Assembly (NCBI GenBank): GCA_910587285.1
Contig: CAJULM010000002.1
Coordinates: 49,016-113,015 of the forward strand
Direction of reading: 5' to 3'
Source: an uncultured Oscillospiraceae bacterium
Lineage (GTDB): Bacteria > Bacillota > Clostridia > Oscillospirales > Oscillospiraceae
DNA: 64,000 nucleotides
Part shown: positions 34,328 through 42,698 of the stretch, piece by piece
Position numbering within the stretch: position 1 is the first letter of the stretch
Layout: each line of letters begins with the position of its first letter
Notes under the pieces: model-generated
The model's input: the letters and a program-made list of their open reading frames with translations, nothing else
Database searches by the model: none
Told to the model about the DNA's origin: nothing
Position numbers and translations under genes: made by a program

Positions 34328-35131
34328 GGCCTTGGTGATGTTCAGCGCCACCAGGCACCCGGCCTTACACACCTCAATGCACTTGCCGCAGCCGTCGCAC
34401 TTGGCGTAGTCGATGCTCGCCAGGTTGTCGGTGACGGTGATGGCCCCGGTGTGGCAGTTCTTCTCGCACAGGCGGCAGCCGATGCAGCCCGCGGTGCAGC
34501 TCTTGCGGGTGCCCGCGCCCTTCTGATGGCTGTTGCAGTCCACCACCATGTGGGCGTCGGCGGGGCGGATGGCGATGACGCCGTTGGGGCAGGTCTTGGC
34601 GCACAGCCCGCAGCCGATGCACGCGCTGGTGTCCACCCGGGCCAGCCCGCCGTTGATGTGGATGGCGCTCACAGGGCACACCTGGGCGCAGTCGCCCAGG
34701 CCGATGCAGCCATAGACGCACTTGCCCGTGCCGCCGAACAGCAGCTTGGCGGCGGCGCAGCTCTCCAGGCCCTTGTAGTCCATCTTCACGGAGGTGGCCT
34801 CACAGGTGCCGGAGCAGCGCACCTCGGCCACCTGCTTGGCCACGTCGCCGGCCTCGCGGCCCAGCACCTTGCCGATGTTCTCCGAGGCGGTGGCCCCGCC
34901 GGGGACGCACAGGGACACGGACAGGTCGGGGTCCTCCACCAGGGCGGCGGCGTACCCGTCGCAGCCGGCGAAGCCGCAGGCGCCGCAGTTGGCGCCGGGC
35001 AGGCACTCGCGCACCATGGGGATGCGCTCGTCCACCTCTACGGCCATAAACTTGGAGGCGATGGTCAGCATCACGGCGCACAGCAGGCCGATGACGGCCA
35101 CCACGATCACTGCAATGACAATCGGATTCAT
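34313..35131 (-). CDS. rnfB: Rnf complex subunit RnfB (iron-sulfur electron carrier)
   Basis: The 272-residue protein has an N-terminal membrane helix (MNPIVIAVIVVAVIGLLCAV), the RnfB Fe-S motif CLPGANCGACGFAGC, and several CxxCxxC ferredoxin clusters (CIGLGDCAQVCP, CIGCGLCAKTCP, CIGCRLCEKNC, CDGCGKCIEVC). It takes electrons from reduced ferredoxin in the ion-pumping Rnf complex. The start at 35131 gives the expected membrane N-terminus. It is the last rnf gene, in the clostridial order CDGEAB. Confidence 0.97.
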   Translation of the reverse strand: MNPIVIAVIVVAVIGLLCAVMLTIASKFMAVEVDERIPMVRECLPGANCGACGFAGCDGYAAALVEDPDLSVSLCVPGGATASENIGKVLGREAGDVAKQVAEVRCSGTCEATSVKMDYKGLESCAAAKLLFGGTGKCVYGCIGLGDCAQVCPVSAIHINGGLARVDTSACIGCGLCAKTCPNGVIAIRPADAHMVVDCNSHQKGAGTRKSCTAGCIGCRLCEKNCHTGAITVTDNLASIDYAKCDGCGKCIEVCKAGCLVALNITKAIVRE

Positions 35132-35144
35132 ACGCTTCCCCTCC

Positions 35145-35768
35145 TTAACCCAGCAGGTTTTCCACGATGCCCGCGAAGCCCATGAAGGACACGGACACAA
35201 TGGCCGCGGAGATCAGGGTGATGGGCATCCCCTTAAAGCACTCGGGGCACTTGCACTTGTCCACGCGGCTGCGCACGCCGGAGAACAGCACCATGGCCAG
35301 CAGGAAGCCCAGGCCGGAGCCCAGGGAGTTGAACATGGCCTGGACGAAGCCGCCGCCAAAGCCGCCGGTGGCGGTGAGGTAGTTGTCCACGTTGCTGATG
35401 CACACGCCCAGCACCGCGCAGTTGGTGGTGATCAGGGGCAGGTACACGCCCAGGGAGGCGTGCAGCGCGGGGATGTACTTCTTCAGGATGATCTCCACCA
35501 GCTGCACCAGGGCGGCGATCACCAGGATGAACACGATGGTCTGGAGATAGCCCAGGCCGTTGGGGTTGAGCACGAAGAACTGGATGGGGTAGGTGACGGC
35601 GGTGGCCAGCAGCATCACGAAGATGACGGCCACGCTCATCCCGGCGGCCTGGTCCAGCTTCTTGGACACGCCCAGGAAGGGGCAGATGCCCAAAAACTGG
35701 GCCAGCACGTAGTTGTTCACCAGGACGGCCGCCATGACGATGGCGAGTAAACCCTTGAATTCAATCAT
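35145..35768 (-). CDS. rnfA: Rnf complex subunit RnfA
   Basis: A 207-residue protein with six membrane segments and the conserved NNYVLAQFLGICPFLGVS and ITTNCAVLGVC motifs. RnfA forms the membrane core with RnfE, to which it is related by inverted topology, and carries the intramembrane Fe-S site. It overlaps rnfE by four bases. Confidence 0.97.
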   Translation of the reverse strand: MIEFKGLLAIVMAAVLVNNYVLAQFLGICPFLGVSKKLDQAAGMSVAVIFVMLLATAVTYPIQFFVLNPNGLGYLQTIVFILVIAALVQLVEIILKKYIPALHASLGVYLPLITTNCAVLGVCISNVDNYLTATGGFGGGFVQAMFNSLGSGLGFLLAMVLFSGVRSRVDKCKCPECFKGMPITLISAAIVSVSFMGFAGIVENLLG

Positions 35769-36463
35769 TTCGCGGCAGCCTCCCTCTTTTCAGCGCAGTT
35801 CTGCCCGTTGCACGCCGCAGCGCTGGGGCAGCCCTCACAGCTGAAGTCCTTTTTCTTGATGGCCTTGCCGTTGCTGGCCTTGTTGATGATGGCGATGAGA
35901 ATGCCGAAAATCGCAAAGCCGCCGGGGGCCATGGTCATGATGGAGATGTTGTTGTCCGCCAGCACGGGGACGGGCAGGCCGAACCAGGTGCCCGCGCCGA
36001 AGATCTCGCGGATGGAGGCCATGGCCAGCATGGCCAGGGTGTAGCCCACGCCCATGCCGATGGCGTCCAGGGCGGAGTCCAGCGCGCCGTTCTTGTTGGC
36101 GAACATCTCCGCCCGGCCCAGGATGATGCAGTTCACCACGATCAGGGGCAGGTACAGGCCCAGAGCTACGTCCAAAGCGGGCAGATAGGCCTTGACGATC
36201 ATCTGCACCAGGGTGACGAAGGAGGCGATGACCACGATGTAGCAGGGGATGCGCACCTTGTCGGAGATCACCTTGCGCAGCAGGGAGATCATGATGTTGG
36301 AGCACAGCAGCACGAAGGTGACCGCCGCGCCCATGCCGATGGCGTTGGACGCCTGGGTGGTGACCGCCAGGAAGGGGCAGGTGCCCAGAATCAGCACCAG
36401 AATGGGGTTTTCCTTGATGATGCCGTTGGTCAGGATGTTCAGCTTATTGTTTTTCATATCCAT
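35765..36463 (-). CDS. rnfE: Rnf complex subunit RnfE
   Basis: The 232-residue protein has six membrane segments with NGIIKENPILVLILGTCPFLAV and LIVVNCIILGRAE. It ends in a Cys-containing tail (CEGCPSAAACNGQNC) that is longer than in many RnfE proteins. It is a membrane core subunit of the Rnf pump. The Cys-rich tail is also seen in clostridial RnfE. Confidence 0.96.
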   Translation of the reverse strand: MDMKNNKLNILTNGIIKENPILVLILGTCPFLAVTTQASNAIGMGAAVTFVLLCSNIMISLLRKVISDKVRIPCYIVVIASFVTLVQMIVKAYLPALDVALGLYLPLIVVNCIILGRAEMFANKNGALDSALDAIGMGVGYTLAMLAMASIREIFGAGTWFGLPVPVLADNNISIMTMAPGGFAIFGILIAIINKASNGKAIKKKDFSCEGCPSAAACNGQNCAEKREAAAK

Positions 36464-36476
36464 GTGCCTCCCTTCC

Positions 36477-37025
36477 TCAGCCCTTCACCTGCTCGAACGC
36501 GGTGAACGCGTCGGCGATGGCGGCCTTGTAGTAGTTGGAGGAGAAGGTCGCGCCGGAGATGGTGTCCGCACCGGCGGCCCCGTTGGCGTCCAGCCCCGGG
36601 AACTGGCCGCAGAAGTTCTCGTCGCTGGTGATCTTGGAGCCCAGGCCCGCCGTCTCCTTGTGGCTGAGCACCTTCACGCCGGTGATCTTGCCGTCGGCGC
36701 CGATGCCCACGGCCATTTTCAGCGTGTTCTTGCCGCCGTAGCCCTGGGTGGTGATGGAGAAGGTATAGCCCGCGCCGTTGGCGGCCCGATAGACCTCCTT
36801 CACCGCTTCGGGCAGGCCGTCCGCCTCCACCTTTTCAAAGCTGTCGGCGGCGGACAGCACCTCCAGCCGGGCCTCCTCGTTTGCTTTGCGCTCGGCCTCG
36901 GCGATGATGGGGGCGGTGGCGCTGTTGGTGAGGGCCAGCAGGCCGCTCATCACCGCGCAGATGATGACCAACACGGCGATGGGCAGCACAAAGTCGCTCA
37001 TCGCGTTGGATTTTGCTTTCGTCAT
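36477..37025 (-). CDS. rnfG: Rnf complex subunit RnfG (covalent FMN)
   Basis: The protein has one N-terminal membrane helix and an FMN-binding domain with the covalent flavinylation motif ISGATFSSN (Thr) near the C-terminus. RnfG passes electrons within Rnf. The start at 37025 (MTKAKSN) overlaps the rnfD stop as ATGA, giving 182 residues. The longer ORF would begin inside rnfD without a ribosome site. Confidence 0.95.
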   Translation of the reverse strand: MTKAKSNAMSDFVLPIAVLVIICAVMSGLLALTNSATAPIIAEAERKANEEARLEVLSAADSFEKVEADGLPEAVKEVYRAANGAGYTFSITTQGYGGKNTLKMAVGIGADGKITGVKVLSHKETAGLGSKITSDENFCGQFPGLDANGAAGADTISGATFSSNYYKAAIADAFTAFEQVKG

Positions 37026-37954
37026 GCCTGCACACCTCCAAACGGCTTGGTTTTCGTCCACTCACAGATGTAGGGGTTGAGAATGTTCATCAGCAGGATG
37101 GAGAAGGACACGCCCTCCGGATAATTGCCCCACACGCGGATGAGCACGGTGATCAGGCCGCAGCCCACGCCGAAGATGAGCTTGCCCGCGGGGGTGGGGG
37201 GGGAGGTGGTGTAGTCGGTGGCCATGAAGATTGCGCCGATGAACAGCCCGCCCGCCATGACCTGGTACAAGGGCTGCTGGCCCAGCAGGGCGGTGAGCAC
37301 CAGCACGGTGCCGATAAAGGCCACGGGGGTGTGCCAGGAAATCACCTTGCGGTAAACCAGGTAAATGCCGCCGATGAGCAGGGCCAGGCAGCTGGTCTCG
37401 CCCATGGAGCCGCCCCGGGCGCCCAGGAACATCTGGAGCAGGGTGGGCAGCTGGCCCGCCGCGCCCTCCGCGCTCAGGATGGCCAGGGGGGTGGCGGCGG
37501 AGGTGGCGTCCGCAAAGGCAGGGACCGTCCAGGTGGTCATGGCCCCGGAGAAGGCCACCAGCATAATGACGCGGGCGGTGATGGCGGGGTTGGCGAAGTT
37601 CTGGCCGATGCCGCCGAAGAACTGTTTGACCACCACGATGGCCACGAAGGAGCCGAAGGCCGCTTGCCAGAGGGGGATGGACGCCGGCAGATTCAGGGCC
37701 AGAATCAGGCCGGTGACGGCGGCGGACAGGTCGGTGATGGTGCAGGTGCGCTTTGTGATTTTCTCAAAGGCCCACTCGCACAGCACGGCCACCGCCACGC
37801 AGACGACCTCCACCAGCAGGGCCTGGATGCCGAAGAACACAATAGACGCGATCACGGCGGGGAACAGGGCGATGAGCACGTCCCGCATGATGGTCTGAGT
37901 GGTCTGGCTGGCGTAAATATGGGGGTTGACGGAGACGACCATGTTCTTATTCAT
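37022..37954 (-). CDS. rnfD: Rnf complex subunit RnfD
   Basis: The 310-residue polytopic membrane protein has the family's N-terminal NPHIYASQTTQTIMRDVLIAL and the internal flavinylation region ADATSAATPLA, a variant of the S/T-GAT motif. It is a membrane subunit of Rnf with covalent FMN. It follows rnfC by two bases. Confidence 0.96.
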   Translation of the reverse strand: MNKNMVVSVNPHIYASQTTQTIMRDVLIALFPAVIASIVFFGIQALLVEVVCVAVAVLCEWAFEKITKRTCTITDLSAAVTGLILALNLPASIPLWQAAFGSFVAIVVVKQFFGGIGQNFANPAITARVIMLVAFSGAMTTWTVPAFADATSAATPLAILSAEGAAGQLPTLLQMFLGARGGSMGETSCLALLIGGIYLVYRKVISWHTPVAFIGTVLVLTALLGQQPLYQVMAGGLFIGAIFMATDYTTSPPTPAGKLIFGVGCGLITVLIRVWGNYPEGVSFSILLMNILNPYICEWTKTKPFGGVQA

Positions 37955-37955
37955 C

Positions 37956-39308
37956 TCAGACCGCCTCCTTTTCTTTTTCCTTGGCGGCTTTCTTCTCCGC
38001 CGCTTCCTTCTGCTCGGCGTTGTACTTGTTCAGCATGGCCTTGGCCAGCTTGTTCACTTGGACCAGGGGCCGGCGGGCGGGGCAGCTGAAGGAGCAGCAG
38101 CCGCACTCCATGCACAGGTTCACCTTCAGGGACTTGAGCGTCTCGGGCTCCTTATTATTGTAGGCGCTCTCAATGGCGGCCGGCATCAGATTGAAGGGGC
38201 AGTGGGCTACGCACCGGCCGCAGCGGATGCAGGCGGAGGGCACGGGGTCCTCGGCGTCCTTCTCGTCAAAGGCCAGGATGGCATTGGTGTTCTTCATGAT
38301 GGGGGCCTCCAGGGAGGGCACGGAGATGCCCATCATGGGGCCGCCGTAGAGCACCTTCTTGGGCTCGCACTTCAGGCCCACGAAGCTGAGGATGTCCTGG
38401 ATGGGGGTGCCCACCGGGGCGATGACGTTCTGGGGGTTGGCGATGGCGGAGCCATCCACCGTGACCACCTTTTCCACCAGGGGCATACCGGTGCGGATGT
38501 ACTTGGCGATGACGGCCAGCGTGGTGCAGTTGATGACAATCGCGCCCACGTCGATGGGCAGCTTGCCCTCGGGCACCACCTCGCCGGTGGTGTTGTAGAT
38601 GAGCACCTTCTCGCCGCCCTGGGGGTACAGCGCGGGCAGCGCCGCCACCTCGAAGCCGGGCACGCCCTTGCCTGCCTCCTCCATGACCTTCACGCACTGG
38701 GGCTTGTTGTCCTCAATGCCGATGACGATCCGGTCGGCGGTGTAGTACTTCTGGAGCAGCTGGGCACCGTAGATCACGTCGTCCGCGTTGTCGATCATGG
38801 TGCGGGTGTCGGAGGTGATGTACGGCTCGCACTCCGCGCCGTTGATGATGATGGCGTGCACCCGGTCCGGGTCCACGTTCAGCTTGACGGACGTGGGGAA
38901 GCCCGCGCCGCCCAGGCCCACGCAGCCGCACTGGCGCACCGCCTCCACAAAGCTGTCCTTATCGGTCACGACGGGAGGCTTGATCCCCTCCCACACGGCC
39001 TGCTCGCCGTCGCTCTCAATGACGATGACGGTGTCGAACCGGCCGTTGGACCCGACGATTTCATCCAGCCGCTTCACCTTGCCGGACACGCCGGAATAGA
39101 TCGGCGCGGACATGAAGCCTCCCGCTTCGGCGATCAGCTGTCCCACCTTCACCGTGTCGTTCACCTTCACCACCGGCTTGGCCGGGGCTCCGATGTTCAT
39201 GGACATGGGGACGACGATCGTCGCGGGCACCGGCATACGCGTCGGTGCGCACTCCACGGTGTTCTTCCTGTGGGGCGCATGGATGCCATGCAATTTGCCC
39301 TTAAACAC
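37956..39308 (-). CDS. rnfC: Rnf complex subunit RnfC (NADH-binding)
   Basis: The 450-residue soluble subunit has a barrel-sandwich N-terminus, the glycine-rich GLGGAGFPT nucleotide/FMN loop, an SLBB region, and two 4Fe-4S clusters (CIRCGRCVAHCP and CMECGCCSFSCP). It reduces NAD+ with electrons from RnfB. The start is a GTG at 39308 with GAGGAGG eight bases upstream. It is the first gene of the rnf operon. Confidence 0.96.
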   Translation of the reverse strand: MFKGKLHGIHAPHRKNTVECAPTRMPVPATIVVPMSMNIGAPAKPVVKVNDTVKVGQLIAEAGGFMSAPIYSGVSGKVKRLDEIVGSNGRFDTVIVIESDGEQAVWEGIKPPVVTDKDSFVEAVRQCGCVGLGGAGFPTSVKLNVDPDRVHAIIINGAECEPYITSDTRTMIDNADDVIYGAQLLQKYYTADRIVIGIEDNKPQCVKVMEEAGKGVPGFEVAALPALYPQGGEKVLIYNTTGEVVPEGKLPIDVGAIVINCTTLAVIAKYIRTGMPLVEKVVTVDGSAIANPQNVIAPVGTPIQDILSFVGLKCEPKKVLYGGPMMGISVPSLEAPIMKNTNAILAFDEKDAEDPVPSACIRCGRCVAHCPFNLMPAAIESAYNNKEPETLKSLKVNLCMECGCCSFSCPARRPLVQVNKLAKAMLNKYNAEQKEAAEKKAAKEKEKEAV

Positions 39309-39454
39309 ACTTACTTCCTCCTCAATCGTAGTTTCTCCTTACGCTGCGCGGCCCGCCCGCGGCCTGGAAAAGACTTCCGGACGGGCAAGCGGCGCCCCCG
39401 CCGCGGCGAATCGAACCTGCCAAACAGCGGGGGACGCCTGCTCACGTACTGCCT

Positions 39455-39482
39455 ATTATATCACGTCTTATCGCAAACGCAA
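39455..39482 (-). promoter_or_regulatory. Promoter of the rnf operon
   Basis: The minus strand has TTGCGT (39477-39482), a 16-base spacer and TATAAT (39455-39460) with an extended -10 TG one base upstream. The leader to rnfC is about 140 bases; no known riboswitch was recognised in it. Confidence 0.75.
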
Positions 39483-39520
39483 GGGATAATTGATTCCTTT
39501 TTGCTGATTTTTGGAGCGAA

Positions 39521-40795
39521 TTACACCTCCCGGTTGTAAATGGCGGCCACCTCCCGGCGGTTCCGAAACACGAACAGCCACGCGGCAGCCAGGCCCACCG
39601 CGCTGAACAGGGCGGCCACCCCCCGCTCGGGCAGGGCCTCCGCCATCACCCCGGCCAGCAGCGTGCCGCTCAGAGAGCCCAGGGCGGTGAGCATTTGGAA
39701 CGCCCCGTTGAACCGGGCCCGCTTTTGGTCGGGGAGGTAGGACTGGGTGGCGGCGATGCGGATGTTGTAGGAGGTCACACCCAGCATCCCATAGAGGAAG
39801 AACACCGCCGCCATGGCCGGGACGGGCAGGAACAGGATGGTGCCGTCGATGAGGTTGACCAGCACGTAAACCGTCATGGCGACGGCGAACTTTTTCTCCG
39901 CGGGCAGCTTGAACCTGTAGTGCACAAAGCCCCCCGCCACCCGTCCCGCCTCGGAGAAGGTGGACACGATGGTGTAAAGCGTCACCGCCGCCACCGGCCA
40001 GGCGGCAAACAGCTCCGGGTTGTTCCGGAAGAAGGGCAGGTGGAGCTGGCCCGCCCCGTTTCCGGCGAAGTAGGAGAACATGAAGTACAGCGTGATGGCC
40101 AGCAGGCCCTTCTCCCCGGCGATGTAGTCCACCCCGTCCCGCAGGTCCTGCCGGAACCGCTTCAGTGCGCCCACCCCGTCCGCCGGGGGCGCGGAATCCA
40201 TATGGGTCTCCACGTGTCGGATGCGGGCTTCAAAGCAGGCGGCGGTGAGGAAGCACACCCCGTTGACGGCGAACAGGGGCTCCACGCCCCCCAGCAGGTC
40301 GTAGGCCATGGCCCCCAGGGGATAGGCCATGAGCATCATAGACTGGATCATCCCCGAGATGGAGTAGGCTTTGGACAGGTTGTGCTCCGCCACCAGATTG
40401 GGGTACAGGCTGTCGTAGGCCACCATGTACACGCTGTCGATGGCGCCCCGCAGCAGATTAAAGCACAGCAGCGCCGGGAAGCTGAACCACCCCGCCCCCA
40501 GCAGCAGGGCCAGCCCTCCGAACAGCCCCGCGGAGAGGAAGTCCAGCCGGCAGATCACCCGTTTCCGGCTCATCCGGTCCAGGTACGGCCCCGCCAAAAT
40601 GGGGCACGCCAGCATGGGGACCTGATAGGCGGCGTTGAACAGCGCGTAGAAAAACACCGAGCCGGTGTAGTCCAGCACCATGATGCTCATGGCGAAGCTG
40701 GACAGCACGCCCCCGATGAGGGAGACCACGCTCCCCAATGTGATAATGGTAAAGTCCCAGGTCCACAGCCCCTGGGCGGGTTTTTTCATATTCAT
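39521..40795 (-). CDS. MFS transporter, DHA3/Mef-like drug efflux type
   Basis: The 424-residue protein has 12 predicted membrane segments in two halves with a central loop (about residues 195-225). Motifs include AGPYLDRMSRKRVI in the loop after the second segment and LYPNLVAEHNLSKAYSISG. It resembles DHA3 proteins such as macrolide exporters, but the substrate cannot be assigned. Three closely spaced ATGs exist (40801, 40795, 40789); 40795 has the best spacing from GAAAGGA. It is preceded by an attenuator leader, which suggests antibiotic-inducible expression. Confidence 0.88.
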   Translation of the reverse strand: MNMKKPAQGLWTWDFTIITLGSVVSLIGGVLSSFAMSIMVLDYTGSVFFYALFNAAYQVPMLACPILAGPYLDRMSRKRVICRLDFLSAGLFGGLALLLGAGWFSFPALLCFNLLRGAIDSVYMVAYDSLYPNLVAEHNLSKAYSISGMIQSMMLMAYPLGAMAYDLLGGVEPLFAVNGVCFLTAACFEARIRHVETHMDSAPPADGVGALKRFRQDLRDGVDYIAGEKGLLAITLYFMFSYFAGNGAGQLHLPFFRNNPELFAAWPVAAVTLYTIVSTFSEAGRVAGGFVHYRFKLPAEKKFAVAMTVYVLVNLIDGTILFLPVPAMAAVFFLYGMLGVTSYNIRIAATQSYLPDQKRARFNGAFQMLTALGSLSGTLLAGVMAEALPERGVAALFSAVGLAAAWLFVFRNRREVAAIYNREV

Positions 40796-40830
40796 GTTCA
40801 TTTCCTTTCTCGCGTCATACGTCAAAACAT

Positions 40831-40860
40831 AAAAAGGCCGGCCCCCACCGGGGTCCGGCC
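40831..40860 (-). terminator. Leader terminator upstream of the MFS gene
   Basis: On the minus strand GGCCGGACCCC (40850-40860) pairs with GGGGGCCGGCC (40836-40846) around a three-base loop, with one mismatch. Five T residues follow (40831-40835). It lies 36 bases before the transporter start, inside its own leader, so it is an attenuator rather than an end-of-gene terminator. Confidence 0.88.
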
Positions 40861-40906
40861 CGCAAAAAAGCGCAGTACAAGACGCAGCCGCCCGCCGGTT
40901 CGCGGC

Positions 40907-40940
40907 GGGGGCCGGGAGGTCACACAAGCGCCTTCAGCTG
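40907..40940 (-). promoter_or_regulatory. Antiterminator segments in the MFS leader
   Basis: CCGGCCCCC (40907-40915, minus) is perfectly complementary over nine bases to GGGGGCCGG of the terminator (40838-40846). Just upstream, CAGCTGAAG (40932-40940) is perfectly complementary to CTTCAGCTG inside the leader peptide codons (41036-41044). Ribosome position on the leader peptide could therefore choose between structures. Confidence 0.7.
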
Positions 40941-41016
40941 ATTCGCGGGCCATTTTTGCGTACAGAAACCAAGGCCCGCCCTGGGCGCGCCTGTCCTTCC
41001 GCACACACAAATGAAC

Positions 41017-41052
41017 CTAAGACCGCAAACTGTAGCAGCTGAAGTACGACAT
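41017..41052 (-). CDS. Leader peptide of the MFS gene, 11 residues
   Basis: ATG at 41052 opens MSYFSCYSLRS followed by TAG. AAAAGGAGG lies 12 bases upstream, slightly far but strong. It is the first ORF after the promoter and overlaps one arm of a predicted regulatory pairing. Ser/Tyr/Cys content does not match an amino-acid operon leader; short peptides of this kind are known upstream of resistance genes controlled by ribosome stalling. Confidence 0.6.
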   Translation of the reverse strand: MSYFSCYSLRS

Positions 41053-41087
41053 GGCCTGTGTAATCCTCCTTTTGAGAAAGTGGATTC

Positions 41088-41116
41088 AGTATACCACCTC
41101 CCTCCGCCCCCGTCAA
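41088..41116 (-). promoter_or_regulatory. Promoter of the MFS leader
   Basis: The minus strand has TTGACG (41111-41116), a 17-base spacer and TATACT (41088-41093). Transcription would start near 41081, giving a leader of about 285 bases before the transporter. Confidence 0.85.
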
Positions 41117-41143
41117 CCCCTTCCCTTTTCCCGCCAAATGTGG

Positions 41144-41149
41144 TATACT
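41144..41149 (+). promoter_or_regulatory. Probable extended -10 promoter for the YhhN-like gene
   Basis: TGGTATACT gives an extended -10 (TATACT at 41144-41149) about 32 bases before the proposed TTG start. No convincing -35 is visible. It is divergent to the MFS promoter. Confidence 0.45.
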
Positions 41150-41181
41150 CTCTCCAAACGCCGGGAAGGGGGTGGCGCATT

Positions 41182-41850
41182 TTGGCTCGAAAGGAATTGA
41201 CCGCCGCCTTTCTGGCGGCGGAGGGCCTTGTGTACGTTCTATTTCTCAGCCAGGACCTGGACCTGTTCTCCCAGTACGACACCGTTCCCCTGAAATACGC
41301 GGGGATTCTGCTCTGTCTGGCCTTTGCCCTGCTCTCCTGCGTCAGATGGAGAGGGGACAAGCTCGTCCCCCTCGCCCTGGCCCTCACCGCCGGAGCGGAC
41401 TGGTTCCTGCTGGTGCGGGGCGACCACTACGCCGTCGGCGTCGCCCTGTTCTTGTGCGTCCAGACGGTCTACCTCCTCCGCCTGCGCCGCCTGGGGGCGG
41501 GGGCGGCCTATCCCCTCCGGGCGGGGCTGGCCCTGGCGGCGGGGCTGGGGCTGTATCTTTTAAACATCGCCTCCCCCCTGAACCTGCTGGCGGGGCTGTA
41601 CTTCTCCCAGCTGCTGTCCAACACCGTCCTGGCCTGGACGGTCCATGGCCGCCCCGGGCGGCTGTTCGCCGCGGGCCTCACCCTGTTCGTGGGCTGCGAC
41701 GTGTGCGTGGGGCTGTTCAACCTCCACCCCGCCAACCCGCTGCTGTACTTCTCCGCCGGAGTGGGAATGTGGGCCTTTTACCTCCCCTCCCAGGCGCTCG
41801 TCGCCCTGTCCGCCCTGCCCCCAAAGGAGGAACCTCATGAAAACCAGTAA
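41182..41850 (+). CDS. Polytopic membrane protein, possibly YhhN/lysoplasmalogenase-like
   Basis: This protein of about 222 residues has seven or eight hydrophobic segments. The pattern LVPLALALTAGADWFLLVRGD followed by VALFLCVQTVYLLRLRR resembles the acidic membrane motifs of the YhhN family, but similarity is weak. A TTG start at 41182 (MARKELTAAF) is preferred: GGGGGTGG lies just before it, and any upstream ATG precedes the promoter. It overlaps the start of the DUF1461-type gene, so the two are coupled. Confidence 0.65.
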   Translation: MARKELTAAFLAAEGLVYVLFLSQDLDLFSQYDTVPLKYAGILLCLAFALLSCVRWRGDKLVPLALALTAGADWFLLVRGDHYAVGVALFLCVQTVYLLRLRRLGAGAAYPLRAGLALAAGLGLYLLNIASPLNLLAGLYFSQLLSNTVLAWTVHGRPGRLFAAGLTLFVGCDVCVGLFNLHPANPLLYFSAGVGMWAFYLPSQALVALSALPPKEEPHENQ

Positions 41851-42517
41851 GCTCCTGTGTGCCCTGTTGGCCCTGCTCACGGCGGTAGCCCTGCTCACCG
41901 CGGCCGTCGCCGCCCCCATCCTGTGCCGCCCCTTCTACTACGCCCACATCGGCCCGCTGAAGCTGGAGGAGCGCACTGGCCTCACCGAAGGCGAGATCAA
42001 AACCGCCTTCGACGAGATGCTGGACTACTGCCTGGGGGCCGAGGAGTTCTCCACCGGCGTTCTCCAGTGGTCGGAGAGCGGCAAAAGCCATTTTACCGAC
42101 GTGCGCGGGCTGTTTCTGCTGGACCTGCGGGCGCTGGGCGTCTCCCTGGCCCTGCTGGCGGCGGTCCTCCTGTGCGCCCGGACAGCCGGGCGCGCCCCGG
42201 CCCGGCCCCTGGGCCGGGGCCCCGCCTTTTGGGCGGGGGCCGGCCTGGGCGGCGCATTCCTGCTGGTGGGCGCTCTGGCCGCGCTGGACTTTGACCGGGC
42301 CTTCGTCCTCTTTCACGCCCTGTTCTTCCCCGGCAAGGACAACTGGCTGTTCGACCCCCGCGCGGATCAGATCATCAACATTCTGCCCCAGGAGTACTTC
42401 CAAAGCTGCGCCCTGCTCATTCTGGCCATCCTGGTGCTGGGCTGCGCCGCCCTCGTGGTCTTCGACCTGCGCCGGGGCCGCCCATCCGAAAAAAATTCTT
42501 GCAATGCGCCCTCTTAG
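41837..42517 (+). CDS. TIGR01906/DUF1461-family integral membrane protein
   Basis: The 226-residue protein has an N-terminal signal-anchor (residues 5-27), an extracytoplasmic loop of about 80 residues and three more membrane segments. The family hallmark FFPGKDNWLFDPRADQIINILPQ is present near residues 165-187. The function of the family is unknown. It starts with GGAGGAACCTC before the ATG and overlaps the upstream gene by 14 bases. The aroF promoter overlaps its last codons. Confidence 0.85.
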   Translation: MKTSKLLCALLALLTAVALLTAAVAAPILCRPFYYAHIGPLKLEERTGLTEGEIKTAFDEMLDYCLGAEEFSTGVLQWSESGKSHFTDVRGLFLLDLRALGVSLALLAAVLLCARTAGRAPARPLGRGPAFWAGAGLGGAFLLVGALAALDFDRAFVLFHALFFPGKDNWLFDPRADQIINILPQEYFQSCALLILAILVLGCAALVVFDLRRGRPSEKNSCNAPS

Positions 42518-42527
42518 CGTGTATAAT
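42499..42527 (+). promoter_or_regulatory. Promoter of the aromatic amino acid operon
   Basis: TTGCAA (42499-42504) and TATAAT (42522-42527) are spaced by 17 bases. Transcription would start near 42534, so aroF has a leader of about 228 bases. Confidence 0.88.
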
Positions 42528-42559
42528 GTCCACAATCCAAGCTCAGTGAGGTAATTTCC

Positions 42560-42655
42560 ATGACTCTTTCCGCCGCCCGCAGCCTTACCGCTTCCTTTGG
42601 CTGGACTCGATTTACCGTGTCCGGCCATTTCGGCGTGTTTCAGCGCGGCGTATGA
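42560..42655 (+). CDS. Leader peptide of the aro operon, 31 residues, Phe/Trp-containing
   Basis: ATG at 42560, preceded by GTGAGG with eight-base spacing, opens a 31-codon ORF ending TGA at 42653. Its core reads TASFGWTRFTVSGHFGVFQ: one Trp and four Phe codons within 15 codons. It is the first ORF of the transcript and is followed by a terminator, the classical layout of an aromatic amino acid attenuator. The peptide itself need not have a function. Confidence 0.7.
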   Translation: MTLSAARSLTASFGWTRFTVSGHFGVFQRGV

Positions 42656-42698
42656 GCCAAGGGGTGAGAGCCCCCGCCTGAATTTGTATTATTTGGGA

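Noticed and set aside
39380..39450. tRNA-like T-arm word GGTTCGATTC in the rnfC leader (minus strand)
   Set aside because: The flanking bases do not form a T-stem or acceptor stem, and no anticodon arm can be built at the right distance.
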